From: Leeuwenhoekiella sp044542075
Lineage (GTDB): Bacteria > Bacteroidota > Bacteroidia > Flavobacteriales > Flavobacteriaceae
Assembly (NCBI RefSeq): GCF_044542075.1
Contig: NZ_JBITTU010000006.1
Location: 248,001-312,000, forward strand
Length of the DNA: 64,000 nt
Direction of reading: 5' to 3'
A program made the translations under genes and the position numbers. Position 1 is the first letter of the stretch; each line of letters begins with the position of its first letter. Below, piece after piece: positions 8,761-16,544 of the stretch. Under the pieces are notes generated by a model that saw nothing but the letters and a program-made list of their open reading frames with translations, had not been told where the DNA came from and searched no databases.

Positions 8761-8861
8761 TTTTTTATGTTTTTTTCTAAGAGAACACGACAGCATATTT
8801 TATATAGTACACAATTCTTAAGGGCGTTCTTACCTATTCATTAATTAGCTATATTCGTTTA

Positions 8862-9761
8862 ATGAATTTTAGAACTTTCTTAATAGCCCTGCTGGTCTCG
8901 GTAACTGTGCAGGCACAGAATTATATAGATCTGGCAAATCTTTCCTATTCTACTACACCTCAAAATGATTTTGAAAATTCTGAAGAATCTACTACAGTAA
9001 ATGAACTTGAGTTTCAATTTACTTTCCCAAAGGTTTTAGACGAAAAAAACACGTTTATATCTAATGTAATGATAGAATCTAATGCATTGCGTTTAGATCC
9101 TGCTTACAATAAAAAAACTACACTAGCTTCGCTTAGTTTAGCTCTGGGCTTCAATCATAAATATTCAGACCGTTTAGCGATAACGTATTTATTAATCCCT
9201 AAAATAGCATCAGATCTTGAGTTAATAACTTCAGACGGTTTTCAATTAGGAGGTTTGGCGTTAGCTACGTTAAAGAAAAATGAGAATTTCAGCTGGAAAA
9301 TGGGCTTATATGCAAACACAGAAGAATTTGGTCTATTTCTGGTACCTTATGCAGGATTTTACTATTTGAGTCCTAGCAAACGTTTTGAAGCCTATATAAC
9401 CACGATTAACGGAGATATCAATTATATGCTTACCGATAAGATAAATATAGGTGGTGATGTGAATGGCTTAACATCTAGCTATACTTTATCAGATCCTTAT
9501 TTTGGCTCTACAAAAGAATATTTTGCAAAAAATACAACCGAGTTTTTTGCATACCTACGCTATCCCCTATATAAAGGATTGTATTTAAAAGCTAAAGCTG
9601 GCTATTCAATAACCCGAACTTATAAAGTCTTTGAAGAAAGTGATCAGGTAGATTTAGGATTGAGCCTTTTCTATCTGGGCGACGACAGAAATCAACTAAA
9701 CACACCTTTAGCTAAAGGTGCGTTGTTTAAATTAGAATTATTCTATCGCTTTAATCTTTAG
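8862..9761 (+). CDS. outer membrane beta-barrel protein (DUF6268-like)
   Basis: A 299-residue protein with an 18-residue signal peptide (FRTFLIALLVSVTVQAQ) and then a long series of amphipathic beta strands, many ending in aromatic residues, finishing with the strand LFKLELFYRFNL, which has the C-terminal aromatic typical of outer membrane barrels. The composition and pattern resemble the DUF6268 group of the Bacteroidota; the assignment is from memory and not certain. No substrate is evident. Its stop codon overlaps the stop codon of the convergent lpxD gene by four bases, so no terminator can separate the two transcripts. Confidence 0.65.
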   Translation: MNFRTFLIALLVSVTVQAQNYIDLANLSYSTTPQNDFENSEESTTVNELEFQFTFPKVLDEKNTFISNVMIESNALRLDPAYNKKTTLASLSLALGFNHKYSDRLAITYLLIPKIASDLELITSDGFQLGGLALATLKKNENFSWKMGLYANTEEFGLFLVPYAGFYYLSPSKRFEAYITTINGDINYMLTDKINIGGDVNGLTSSYTLSDPYFGSTKEYFAKNTTEFFAYLRYPLYKGLYLKAKAGYSITRTYKVFEESDQVDLGLSLFYLGDDRNQLNTPLAKGALFKLELFYRFNL

Positions 9762-10750
9762 TTCCTACCTAATTTTCGAACTGCAGCCCATTCTCTCAGC
9801 TTATCGCGAGATTCTGTTGCAGGATATCCCAGCATTGTTTTACCTGCAGCTACATCACCCATAACGCCAGAACCGGCAGCAATAACAGCTCCAGAATGTA
9901 TTGTTGTATGATCTTTAATTGAAGCGCTTCCTCCTATAATAACACCATCGCCTAAAGTTACAGAGCCAGCTAAACCACTATGGCCTGCCATTATACAACA
10001 TTTGCCTAAAATACAGTTGTGTCCTATTTGAACCAAATTATCTATTTTACAGCCGTCACCAACTATTGTAGAATCAAATTTTGCACGATCTACACATGAA
10101 TTTGCGCCTATTTCTACACCATTTCCTAATATTACATTACCTATATGCACGATTTTAATTAGACCTCTACCATCTTCACTAGGTCTGTAGCCAAAACCAT
10201 CTGCACCTATACTAACATTGTTATGTAAAATACAATATGCACCTATTTGTGAGCGCTCTCTAATAACCGTACCGGGCCAGATTATAGTCTTAGTTCCTAT
10301 TGTAGAATCATCAAGTATCGTCACGTTAGGATAAATTACAACTTCATCTCCTATAACAACATTAGCACCTATATAACATCCTGCGCCTATAGATGCATCT
10401 TTACCTATTGTAGCAGAATGGTGAACTGTTGCAAGCGGATGAATATCTGCCTCGATATAAGGTGCATCGGGCTCAAATAATGATAATAGTTTTGCCATTG
10501 CCAGATCTGCATTAGAAACAACTAATAAAGGAATCTCGCCAGAAACTAAATGTGCTAAGTTTTCACTAATTACAATCGCTCCTGCATTTGAGGAGTTGTA
10601 TAATTTTGCATATTTAGAAGATCCTATAAAGCTTATCTGGTCGCTTGTAGCTTTCTCTAAGTGATTGAGACCAGTAAACTGTTGACTAGAATTCCCTAGT
10701 TGTTTTGCAGAAAGTAATGTTGTGATTTGCTCTAATGAGAAGTTTATCAT
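9758..10750 (-). CDS. lpxD: LpxD-type UDP-3-O-acylglucosamine N-acyltransferase (stand-alone copy)
   Basis: A 330-residue acyltransferase with an N-terminal uridine-binding domain (residues 1-100) followed by a left-handed beta helix built of isoleucine-rich hexapeptide repeats (IGKDASIGAGCYIGANVVIG and similar) and a C-terminal helix. The catalytic His is at position 244 in VQIGHN, and the GADGFGY motif is intact. LpxD adds the third acyl chain in lipid A synthesis, in the cytoplasm. This copy lies outside the lipid A operon, which has two further LpxD-like genes (51771-52703 and 55503-56531). It may serve a different acyl chain or another UDP-sugar. Its stop overlaps that of the convergent barrel gene. 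Confidence 0.85.
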   Translation of the reverse strand: MINFSLEQITTLLSAKQLGNSSQQFTGLNHLEKATSDQISFIGSSKYAKLYNSSNAGAIVISENLAHLVSGEIPLLVVSNADLAMAKLLSLFEPDAPYIEADIHPLATVHHSATIGKDASIGAGCYIGANVVIGDEVVIYPNVTILDDSTIGTKTIIWPGTVIRERSQIGAYCILHNNVSIGADGFGYRPSEDGRGLIKIVHIGNVILGNGVEIGANSCVDRAKFDSTIVGDGCKIDNLVQIGHNCILGKCCIMAGHSGLAGSVTLGDGVIIGGSASIKDHTTIHSGAVIAAGSGVMGDVAAGKTMLGYPATESRDKLREWAAVRKLGRN

Positions 10751-10888
10751 TATATAGTTAAATTTATTTGTAATAAGATTTTGACACTGTCAAGAGGAAT
10801 AATCCTAATAAAAGCACTGGAAGATACTTATAAAAATTGACTCTTAATAGATTGAAAATTAATAGAAGTTTTTTCTGAAAACCAAAAA

Positions 10889-10921
10889 AAAACAGCCCAA
10901 TAATACATTATGAGCTGCTTT
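10889..10921 (-). terminator. probable terminator of the GH3 gene
   Basis: Imperfect stem of about ten pairs including G-U pairs (aagcagctca with the facing gggctgtt region) followed on the minus strand by nine T; lies 24 bases after the GH3 stop codon. Confidence 0.65.
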
Positions 10922-10944
10922 CTAAAACATTATGTATAGTTTTT

Positions 10945-13254
10945 TTAATTTCTCGTTAGGATTGAAATTTCTTTAGTTGGAGCCAGTAGTTTTTTAGTTT
11001 GTCGTACAACAGAAGCATTAATTTTTAATTCGGCTTCCAGATTAATAGTTTTAGAATCTGTAGCAACTAGAATTTTATAAATGCCTTCATCTAATTTCCA
11101 GGCATTATCAGTACTGTCGTAGGAAGCTAACTCTTCAGGAGTTAATATAAAAGTTATGGTTTGCGATTCACCGGCAGCTAATTCCTCTGTTTTAGCAAAA
11201 GCCTTTAATTCTTTAAGTGGCTTTTCTAGACCGCTAGCTGGTGCAGCTACATAGAGTTGTGCAACCTCCTTGCCTGCCCTCTCACCGGTGTTAGTAATTT
11301 TAAAACTCACATTAATACCACCTTCATTAGAAACTTTTAAATCTGAATATGCAAACGTACTGTAGGATTTTCCGAAACCAAAAGGAAAAGAAACTGGGAC
11401 CTCAAAACTATCAAAATAACGGTAACCCACATAAATATCTTCCTCGTACACCTCTTCTGCAGGGACTCCCTGCATTATATTTTGTGGCTTAGGAGCATTA
11501 GGATCAAGTACTGTTCCGGGAAAGTTTTTACTAGAAGAAACATCTGCTATCTGTATAGGGAAGGTAACGGGCAATTTTCCGGAAGGATTAGATTTTCCAC
11601 TTATAATATCTGCAATTGCATTTCCTGCCTCCTGACCCGGCTGCCAGGTTAATAAAATAGCATCTGCATAATCTTTCCAGGAAGCTGTTTCAATTACGCC
11701 ACCTACGTTTAAAATGACAACAAAAGATTTTCCTTGTGCCTCAAAAGCTTCTTTAATATTCTGAATTAAATCTTTTTCTAGTGTTGTTAAACTGAAATCA
11801 CCTTCATCTGTACGATCTTGAAATTCCCCTGAAGTTCGACCTAACGTAAAAATCGCCACGTCATTCTCTTTGGCTATTTCTGTTAGTTCTTCTTTAGTCC
11901 AGCTTTTTTCAGGAACCAATTCATCTTTTAAAAAGAACATTGTTTTTGGTGGAATTTTAGCACGTTCTTCTTTCATATATTTAGAATATGTAGAACTTAA
12001 TTCAAGATCAAGGTTAAGATTTGCATTTTGTAGACCTTCTAAAAGTGACACACTGTATGCTTTATTTACATCACCACTTCCGGTACCACCGGCAATTGTC
12101 TCATAGGAAGACGAACCAAATAATGCAATTTTAGCTTCATTTACTAAAGGTAGTACGTTTTCATTTTTTAATAAAACCATACCTTCTGTGGCTGCGCTAC
12201 GGGCAATTGTTTTATGCCCTTCGAGATCTGTTTTTCCTGAAGGTTTGTATCCTTTAAATGCAAAAGTGGTTTTATATGCATTTAAGATAGCTGTTATATT
12301 TCGGTCTAAGATAGCTTCATCTAATTTTCCCTTTTCTACAGCCTCTTTAATTACTTTAAATTGTTGATCTGTACCAGGCATAAGCAAATCATTACCCGCC
12401 ATCATTTGAGCTACAGGATTTGTACCCGCAAACCAGTCTGTCATCACAAAACCTGTGTATTTCCATTCTTCTCGTAAAAGCTGAGTTAACAACTCCTGGC
12501 TTTCAGATGCGTAGGTTCCATTTATTTTATTATAGGAAGACATAACTGCCATAGGATTACTTTTGTCAATGGCAATTTTGAAACCTCTAAGGTAGATTTC
12601 ACGAAGTGCGCGCTCACTTACAACAGTATTTAATGCGGTTCGGTTAGTTTCTGAGTTATTAGCCACAAAATGTTTAATAGTTGCACCCAAACCTTGTTCT
12701 TGGACGCCGTTAACAAAACCTGCTGCAATATTTCCTGATAACACCGGATCTTCTGAGTAGTATTCAAAATTTCTTCCACCTAAAGGATTTCTTTGAATGT
12801 TTAGCGCCGGTGCTAATAGCACATCAACACCATAATCACGACCTTCTATACCAAAAGCGTTTCCTATTTGTTGTGCTAAATTTACATTCCATGAGGATGA
12901 CAAGCTACTCGCTGTGGGAAATCCTGTAGCGTAAAAAGTTTTATTAGGACTATCTGGGCGTGTGGGACTGATACGAATTCCTGCAGGGCCATCTGCAAAG
13001 ACAACTGCCGGAAAATTTAATTTTTTTATGGGATAACTTGTACCCGCAGCACCTGCAACTTTATCTTGTGTAGATCCTACAATAGCTTGAGGTGCTTCTG
13101 CACTTTTAGGTACACCCGGTACATTCATACCGGTACCTATTACTAAAAAAATTTTTTCGTCAAGACTCAATTGAGCTACTTGTTCTTTAGTAGTTTGCTG
13201 TGCAATAGCACTACTACATACCAGGAGTAAAAATGCAAAAGACTTTAATTTCAT
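10945..13254 (-). CDS. secreted glycoside hydrolase family 3 (beta-glucosidase-like)
   Basis: A 769-residue enzyme with a signal peptide (SFAFLLLVCSSAIAQQ), so it acts in the periplasm or outside. The N-terminal GH3 barrel (about residues 40-320) carries GRNFEYYSEDPVLSG, the KHFVANNSE segment and the nucleophile Asp273 in GFVMTDW. The alpha/beta sandwich domain (about 360-600) contains DEGDFSLT and the PGQEAGNAIADIISG loop, and a fibronectin-III-like domain closes the protein (GERAGKEVAQLYVAAP). Members release glucose or xylose from the non-reducing ends of beta-glucans. No SusC/D or other hydrolase lies nearby, so the substrate cannot be inferred from context. Confidence 0.92.
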   Translation of the reverse strand: MKLKSFAFLLLVCSSAIAQQTTKEQVAQLSLDEKIFLVIGTGMNVPGVPKSAEAPQAIVGSTQDKVAGAAGTSYPIKKLNFPAVVFADGPAGIRISPTRPDSPNKTFYATGFPTASSLSSSWNVNLAQQIGNAFGIEGRDYGVDVLLAPALNIQRNPLGGRNFEYYSEDPVLSGNIAAGFVNGVQEQGLGATIKHFVANNSETNRTALNTVVSERALREIYLRGFKIAIDKSNPMAVMSSYNKINGTYASESQELLTQLLREEWKYTGFVMTDWFAGTNPVAQMMAGNDLLMPGTDQQFKVIKEAVEKGKLDEAILDRNITAILNAYKTTFAFKGYKPSGKTDLEGHKTIARSAATEGMVLLKNENVLPLVNEAKIALFGSSSYETIAGGTGSGDVNKAYSVSLLEGLQNANLNLDLELSSTYSKYMKEERAKIPPKTMFFLKDELVPEKSWTKEELTEIAKENDVAIFTLGRTSGEFQDRTDEGDFSLTTLEKDLIQNIKEAFEAQGKSFVVILNVGGVIETASWKDYADAILLTWQPGQEAGNAIADIISGKSNPSGKLPVTFPIQIADVSSSKNFPGTVLDPNAPKPQNIMQGVPAEEVYEEDIYVGYRYFDSFEVPVSFPFGFGKSYSTFAYSDLKVSNEGGINVSFKITNTGERAGKEVAQLYVAAPASGLEKPLKELKAFAKTEELAAGESQTITFILTPEELASYDSTDNAWKLDEGIYKILVATDSKTINLEAELKINASVVRQTKKLLAPTKEISILTRN

Positions 13255-13331
13255 AATTAGAATATTAATTAGATTCTAAATATGTAAAATTTAATGGCCA
13301 AAACCTTTGACAATTATCAAATAATCATTCG

Positions 13332-13898
13332 CTATATTTTGGCCCGAATTCGGCTCAATGTCTCTTGAGTGATTCCCAAGAAGGAAGCTACGTGTGTAAG
13401 CGGAACTTTTTGAAGAATTTTTGGTTGTTGCTCGATTAGGTATAGATAACGTTCTTTTGCACTTTGAAAATGAATGCTTTCCATACGTCGCTGAGATGCA
13501 ATTAGTGAATTAGAAAAGAAGTTCATAGCCAACTGGGAGATTTCTATATTGTTTTTGCCTAACCCCATAAGACCTTCTTTAGAAAGAACAATAACTATTG
13601 AAGGCTCCAGAGCCTCAATAATTAAATTACTGGGAATCTCATTAAAATAACTCTCGATAGAAAAACAAAAACTTCCGGTACTTGCAAACCATTCTGTAAC
13701 GTCTTTTCCCTTTTTAAAATAGTATTCTCTGGCAAAACCACTATGTATATAATAAAGCTCACGACAAATTTCTTCCTGCCTTAATATAAAGTCACCTTTA
13801 TCATAATTATTGACATTTACAAATGGTTTAAGTGAATCTCGTGTCGAATCACTTAAATAGCTTAAACCACTCAGTTTATTGAGAAAATGATCTATCAT
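13332..13898 (-). CDS. Crp/Fnr-family transcription regulator
   Basis: A 188-residue regulator with an N-terminal cyclic-nucleotide-binding-type jelly roll (YDKGDFILRQEEICRELYYI, about residues 30-55) and a C-terminal winged helix of which the recognition part is VPLTHVASFLGITQETLSRI. The Arg and Glu that bind cAMP in Crp are not obvious, so it may sense another ligand or none, as for many single-domain Crp-like proteins of the Bacteroidota. It stops 78 bases before the GH3 gene starts on the same strand, and could control it, but no operator was identified. Confidence 0.88.
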   Translation of the reverse strand: MIDHFLNKLSGLSYLSDSTRDSLKPFVNVNNYDKGDFILRQEEICRELYYIHSGFAREYYFKKGKDVTEWFASTGSFCFSIESYFNEIPSNLIIEALEPSIVIVLSKEGLMGLGKNNIEISQLAMNFFSNSLIASQRRMESIHFQSAKERYLYLIEQQPKILQKVPLTHVASFLGITQETLSRIRAKI

Positions 13899-13935
13899 AA
13901 AACAGAATTTAAAAATAGATTTAGCTAAACTTAAT

Positions 13936-14160
13936 TTAAGAGTCGCTAATATTTTTAGTCCTTAAATATAAGTTTTCTACTTTATCTCTTGCCCAATCAG
14001 TCTTTCTCAAAAACTTTAAACTAGAGTTAATTGAAGGATTTGACTTAAAACTATTTATTTTAATACGATCTGCTAATTCTTCCCAGCCATAGTGTGTAAC
14101 AAGACGCTCAAGTATAACTTTTAAAGTTAAACCATGTAAGGGATTATTGGGTTGTTCCAT
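13936..14160 (-). CDS. VF530-family (DUF2132) protein
   Basis: A 74-residue protein matching the VF530/DUF2132 family end to end: NPLHGLTLKVILERLVTHYG, WEELADRI, NPSINSSLKFLRKTDWAR and the KVENLYL tail. The family folds into a small helical domain described as DNA-binding from structure; a biological role is not known. It lies three bases after the SDR gene in the same direction, so the two are surely co-transcribed. Confidence 0.88.
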   Translation of the reverse strand: MEQPNNPLHGLTLKVILERLVTHYGWEELADRIKINSFKSNPSINSSLKFLRKTDWARDKVENLYLRTKNISDS

Positions 14161-14163
14161 AAT

Positions 14164-15714
14164 TTACCAGTTTATAGGAAAATAATCTTTTAAAAATTTA
14201 CCACTCCAGTGTTTGCCAGTATTAATACCATCAAATAAGGGATCTATTACACGAGCAGCACCATCTACAATATCAAGCGGCGGTTGAAAATCGTGTTCTT
14301 CAATTTTACGTTTTGCTAATTCTGCAGGGTCCTCGTCTGTCACCCAGCCTGTATCAACGGCATTGATATAAATACCTTCTTTTGCGAGACTCCCGGCAGC
14401 CGTATGTGTTAACATATTTAAAGCTGCTTTAGCCATATTAGTATGTGGGTGACGATCTTCTTTAAAAAAGCGATGGAATTTACCTTCCATAGCAGAGACA
14501 TTTATGATGTGCTTTTTACCTGTATTTTCTTTCTTCATTATCTCTGAAAGACGGTTACATAATACAAAAGGAGCCACTGAATTAACGAGTTGTACCTCAA
14601 TCATTTCTGTAGTTTCTATCTCACCTAGCTTTAAGCGCCAACTATTTGTCTTACGTAGATCTACTTGTTGTAAATCTGCATCCAGTTTTCCCTCAGGAAA
14701 TACTTCTGAAGCCTGCAATGAGTTATCAAAACTGTAAGGTATCTGTGATAATTTTGCTGAAGCGCGAATTCCTATTCCCGGTTCGGGACCGTGCCAGGTT
14801 ACGGGCATATTTCGGTTTGCACTTGCCGTAGTTCCTAAAGATTTAAGCTCATCAAGACACTCAATATGATCATCTAGAGTTTGTCTAATAAATTTAGGTA
14901 ATTCTCCTAATGGTTTTTCTTCATTAGGCATTAAATGCTGATAAAACCCCGCAGGTCTGCGTACAGTTTGCGCGGCATTATTTATGAGAATGTCTAAACG
15001 ATCATAGCGTTGCTCAATATAATTACAGAAAATCTCAACACTTGGAATATGACGTAAGTCGAGGCCATGAATTTTTAAACGATCTGCCCAGACGTGGTAA
15101 TCATCTTCTTTAGAAAAACGTATTGCAGAATCTACAGGAAAACGCGTTGTTGCGACTACTGTTGCTCCTGCACGTAATAACATTAACGTAATATGATAGC
15201 CTATTTTAAGACGCGATCCGGTAATGATAGCCACTTGTCCTGTCAAATCTGCATTTTGAAAACGTTTTGCGTAATTAAAATCACCACATTCGGTGCACAT
15301 GGTATCGTAGAAGTGGTGCAGTTTTGTAAATTCAGTTTTACAAACATAGCAATTACGAGGCGTCTGTAATTCTTGAGTTTCTATAGCGCTAAGATCTGCA
15401 GCAGCCAGAAGTTTAGGTGCTGTAAATATAGAAGCTTCGCGAGCGCTGCGAATACCGGTTTCTTTGCGAGCAGCTTTATCTCGTGCAGCTTGTTTACGCT
15501 TTTGTGCTTTTTTAGCATCCTTTTTTCTACGTGAAAATTCGTCACGGTTAGGCCTTGACAATTTTCCTGTAGACTTTAAAAGTGCAATGCGTTGCTCTTT
15601 AGGTAATTCAAAAATGAGGTTTGTATTAGTATTTAGGTGTTCTAATACTTCAATACATTTAGCAATATCTTCTGCAGAGAATGCATCAGATAATTCTGAT
15701 TCTTGTTGTGACAT
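14164..15714 (-). CDS. SDR-family oxidoreductase with an N-terminal zinc-ribbon extension
   Basis: A 516-residue protein. Residues from about 157 onward form a short-chain dehydrogenase with the TGSRLKIGYH nucleotide-binding loop (instead of TGxxxGIG), the LINNAAQ motif and a C-terminal catalytic region HIINVSAMEGKFHRF in which the usual YxxxK is not clear (the stretch HTNMAKAALNMLT may supply Lys but the Tyr position is Thr/Asn). Ahead of it lies a basic, Lys/Arg/Ala-rich helical segment and a four-cysteine motif CYVCK...CTEC (about residues 122-142). Substrate unknown. It precedes the VF530 gene by three bases. Confidence 0.8.
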   Translation of the reverse strand: MSQQESELSDAFSAEDIAKCIEVLEHLNTNTNLIFELPKEQRIALLKSTGKLSRPNRDEFSRRKKDAKKAQKRKQAARDKAARKETGIRSAREASIFTAPKLLAAADLSAIETQELQTPRNCYVCKTEFTKLHHFYDTMCTECGDFNYAKRFQNADLTGQVAIITGSRLKIGYHITLMLLRAGATVVATTRFPVDSAIRFSKEDDYHVWADRLKIHGLDLRHIPSVEIFCNYIEQRYDRLDILINNAAQTVRRPAGFYQHLMPNEEKPLGELPKFIRQTLDDHIECLDELKSLGTTASANRNMPVTWHGPEPGIGIRASAKLSQIPYSFDNSLQASEVFPEGKLDADLQQVDLRKTNSWRLKLGEIETTEMIEVQLVNSVAPFVLCNRLSEIMKKENTGKKHIINVSAMEGKFHRFFKEDRHPHTNMAKAALNMLTHTAAGSLAKEGIYINAVDTGWVTDEDPAELAKRKIEEHDFQPPLDIVDGAARVIDPLFDGINTGKHWSGKFLKDYFPINW

Positions 15715-15741
15715 TTATGGTATAGGGTACTAATAAAATTT

Positions 15742-15749
15742 CAAAATTA
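15742..15749 (-). promoter_or_regulatory. candidate TAnnTTTG promoter box of the SDR gene
   Basis: TAATTTTG on the minus strand, 28 bases before the SDR start codon. Matches the consensus, but the surroundings are very AT-rich and no -33 element is evident. Confidence 0.35.
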
Positions 15750-15790
15750 ATTGAAATTATTGGGTATTGTAAAGAAAATAAGGCATAAAA

Positions 15791-15813
15791 AAAGCCCTCA
15801 TAAAGAAGGCTTT
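15791..15813 (-). terminator. terminator of the cold shock gene
   Basis: Stem aaagcc / ggcttt with a loop of 11 bases, followed on the minus strand by further T; 25 bases past the csp stop codon. Confidence 0.65.
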
Positions 15814-15837
15814 TAAGCATTTTAATTGTCTATATGA

Positions 15838-16032
15838 TTAGTCAATCACACGTACATTAATCGCGTTGATTCCTTTTTTACCTCTTTCGGTTTCAAATTC
15901 TACACGGTCGTTTTCGCGTACTTCGTCAATAAGACCACTTGCGTGTACAAAAACATCCTCGTCAGATCCTTCAGGTTTAATAAATCCAAAACCTTTAGCG
16001 TTATTAAAAAATTTTACTGTTCCTTCTTTCAT
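15838..16032 (-). CDS. cold shock protein (CspA family)
   Basis: A 64-residue cold shock domain read from the ATG at 16030-16032; a longer in-frame ATG at 16086 would add 18 residues foreign to the family. Both RNA-binding motifs are present: KGFGFIKP (RNP1) and DVFVHASG (RNP2). Members melt RNA secondary structure and act as RNA chaperones. A possible promoter lies about 315 bases upstream, giving a long leader as in other cold shock genes. Confidence 0.95.
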   Translation of the reverse strand: MKEGTVKFFNNAKGFGFIKPEGSDEDVFVHASGLIDEVRENDRVEFETERGKKGINAINVRVID

Positions 16033-16339
16033 TACGTTTACTCTATTATTAATTAATTTATTTACAAATCGTTGTATTGCATTCATACTTTAAAATTACA
16101 ATTAAAACCTATATATGCTTTCTGGTTTTAATTTTTATGTTACAGGGATTTTAAAAGGTTCTGATGTATTTAGAACTATGGAAGAAGTAGTATTTGAATC
16201 TCATAAATGAAGAAAGATCTTCACCCGTATTTAAATTGAAACTTGCCTCGAGAGCTTTTATTTACTTATAAAATATGTACTGCACTATTGCTATTAAAAG
16301 ATTTATTTGCAGTTTTAAATTGTCACTTAAATAATTTAA
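16033..16339 (-). other. possible long 5' leader of the cold shock gene
   Basis: The stretch between the csp start and the nearest consensus promoter contains no gene. If that promoter is the true one, it is a 5' untranslated leader of about 300 bases, the length seen in cold-shock genes whose leaders act as temperature-sensing RNA. I could not fold it by eye. An alternative is a closer, less canonical promoter. Confidence 0.35.
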
Positions 16340-16344
16340 CGATA

Positions 16345-16377
16345 CAAATATAGTTTAAATATACTTCACACAACAAA
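16345..16377 (-). promoter_or_regulatory. candidate promoter of the cold shock gene
   Basis: On the minus strand TTTG (16374-16377), a 21-base spacer and TATATTTG (16345-16352). Both parts match the Bacteroidota -33/-7 pair. The remaining bases to the trehalose synthase start (16378-16544) show no clear gene or site. Confidence 0.5.
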
Positions 16378-16544
16378 TAATTCTATTTATCTGTTTTTTA
16401 ATACGCAAAGGATTATCAAACTCCTAAATAGTCTTGTCTTAGATCTGCTGCCTTGTACGCTTTAGTTAATATTTAACGACTTCTTTAAAGTCACTTCTTT
16501 AACTTTATCAACTTATCAAAGCATATTAAATTAAAAAACCACAA

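Noticed and set aside
16033..16086. Upstream ATG of the cold shock gene at 16086
   Set aside because: It adds 18 residues not found in the family; the 64-residue form matches all known members.
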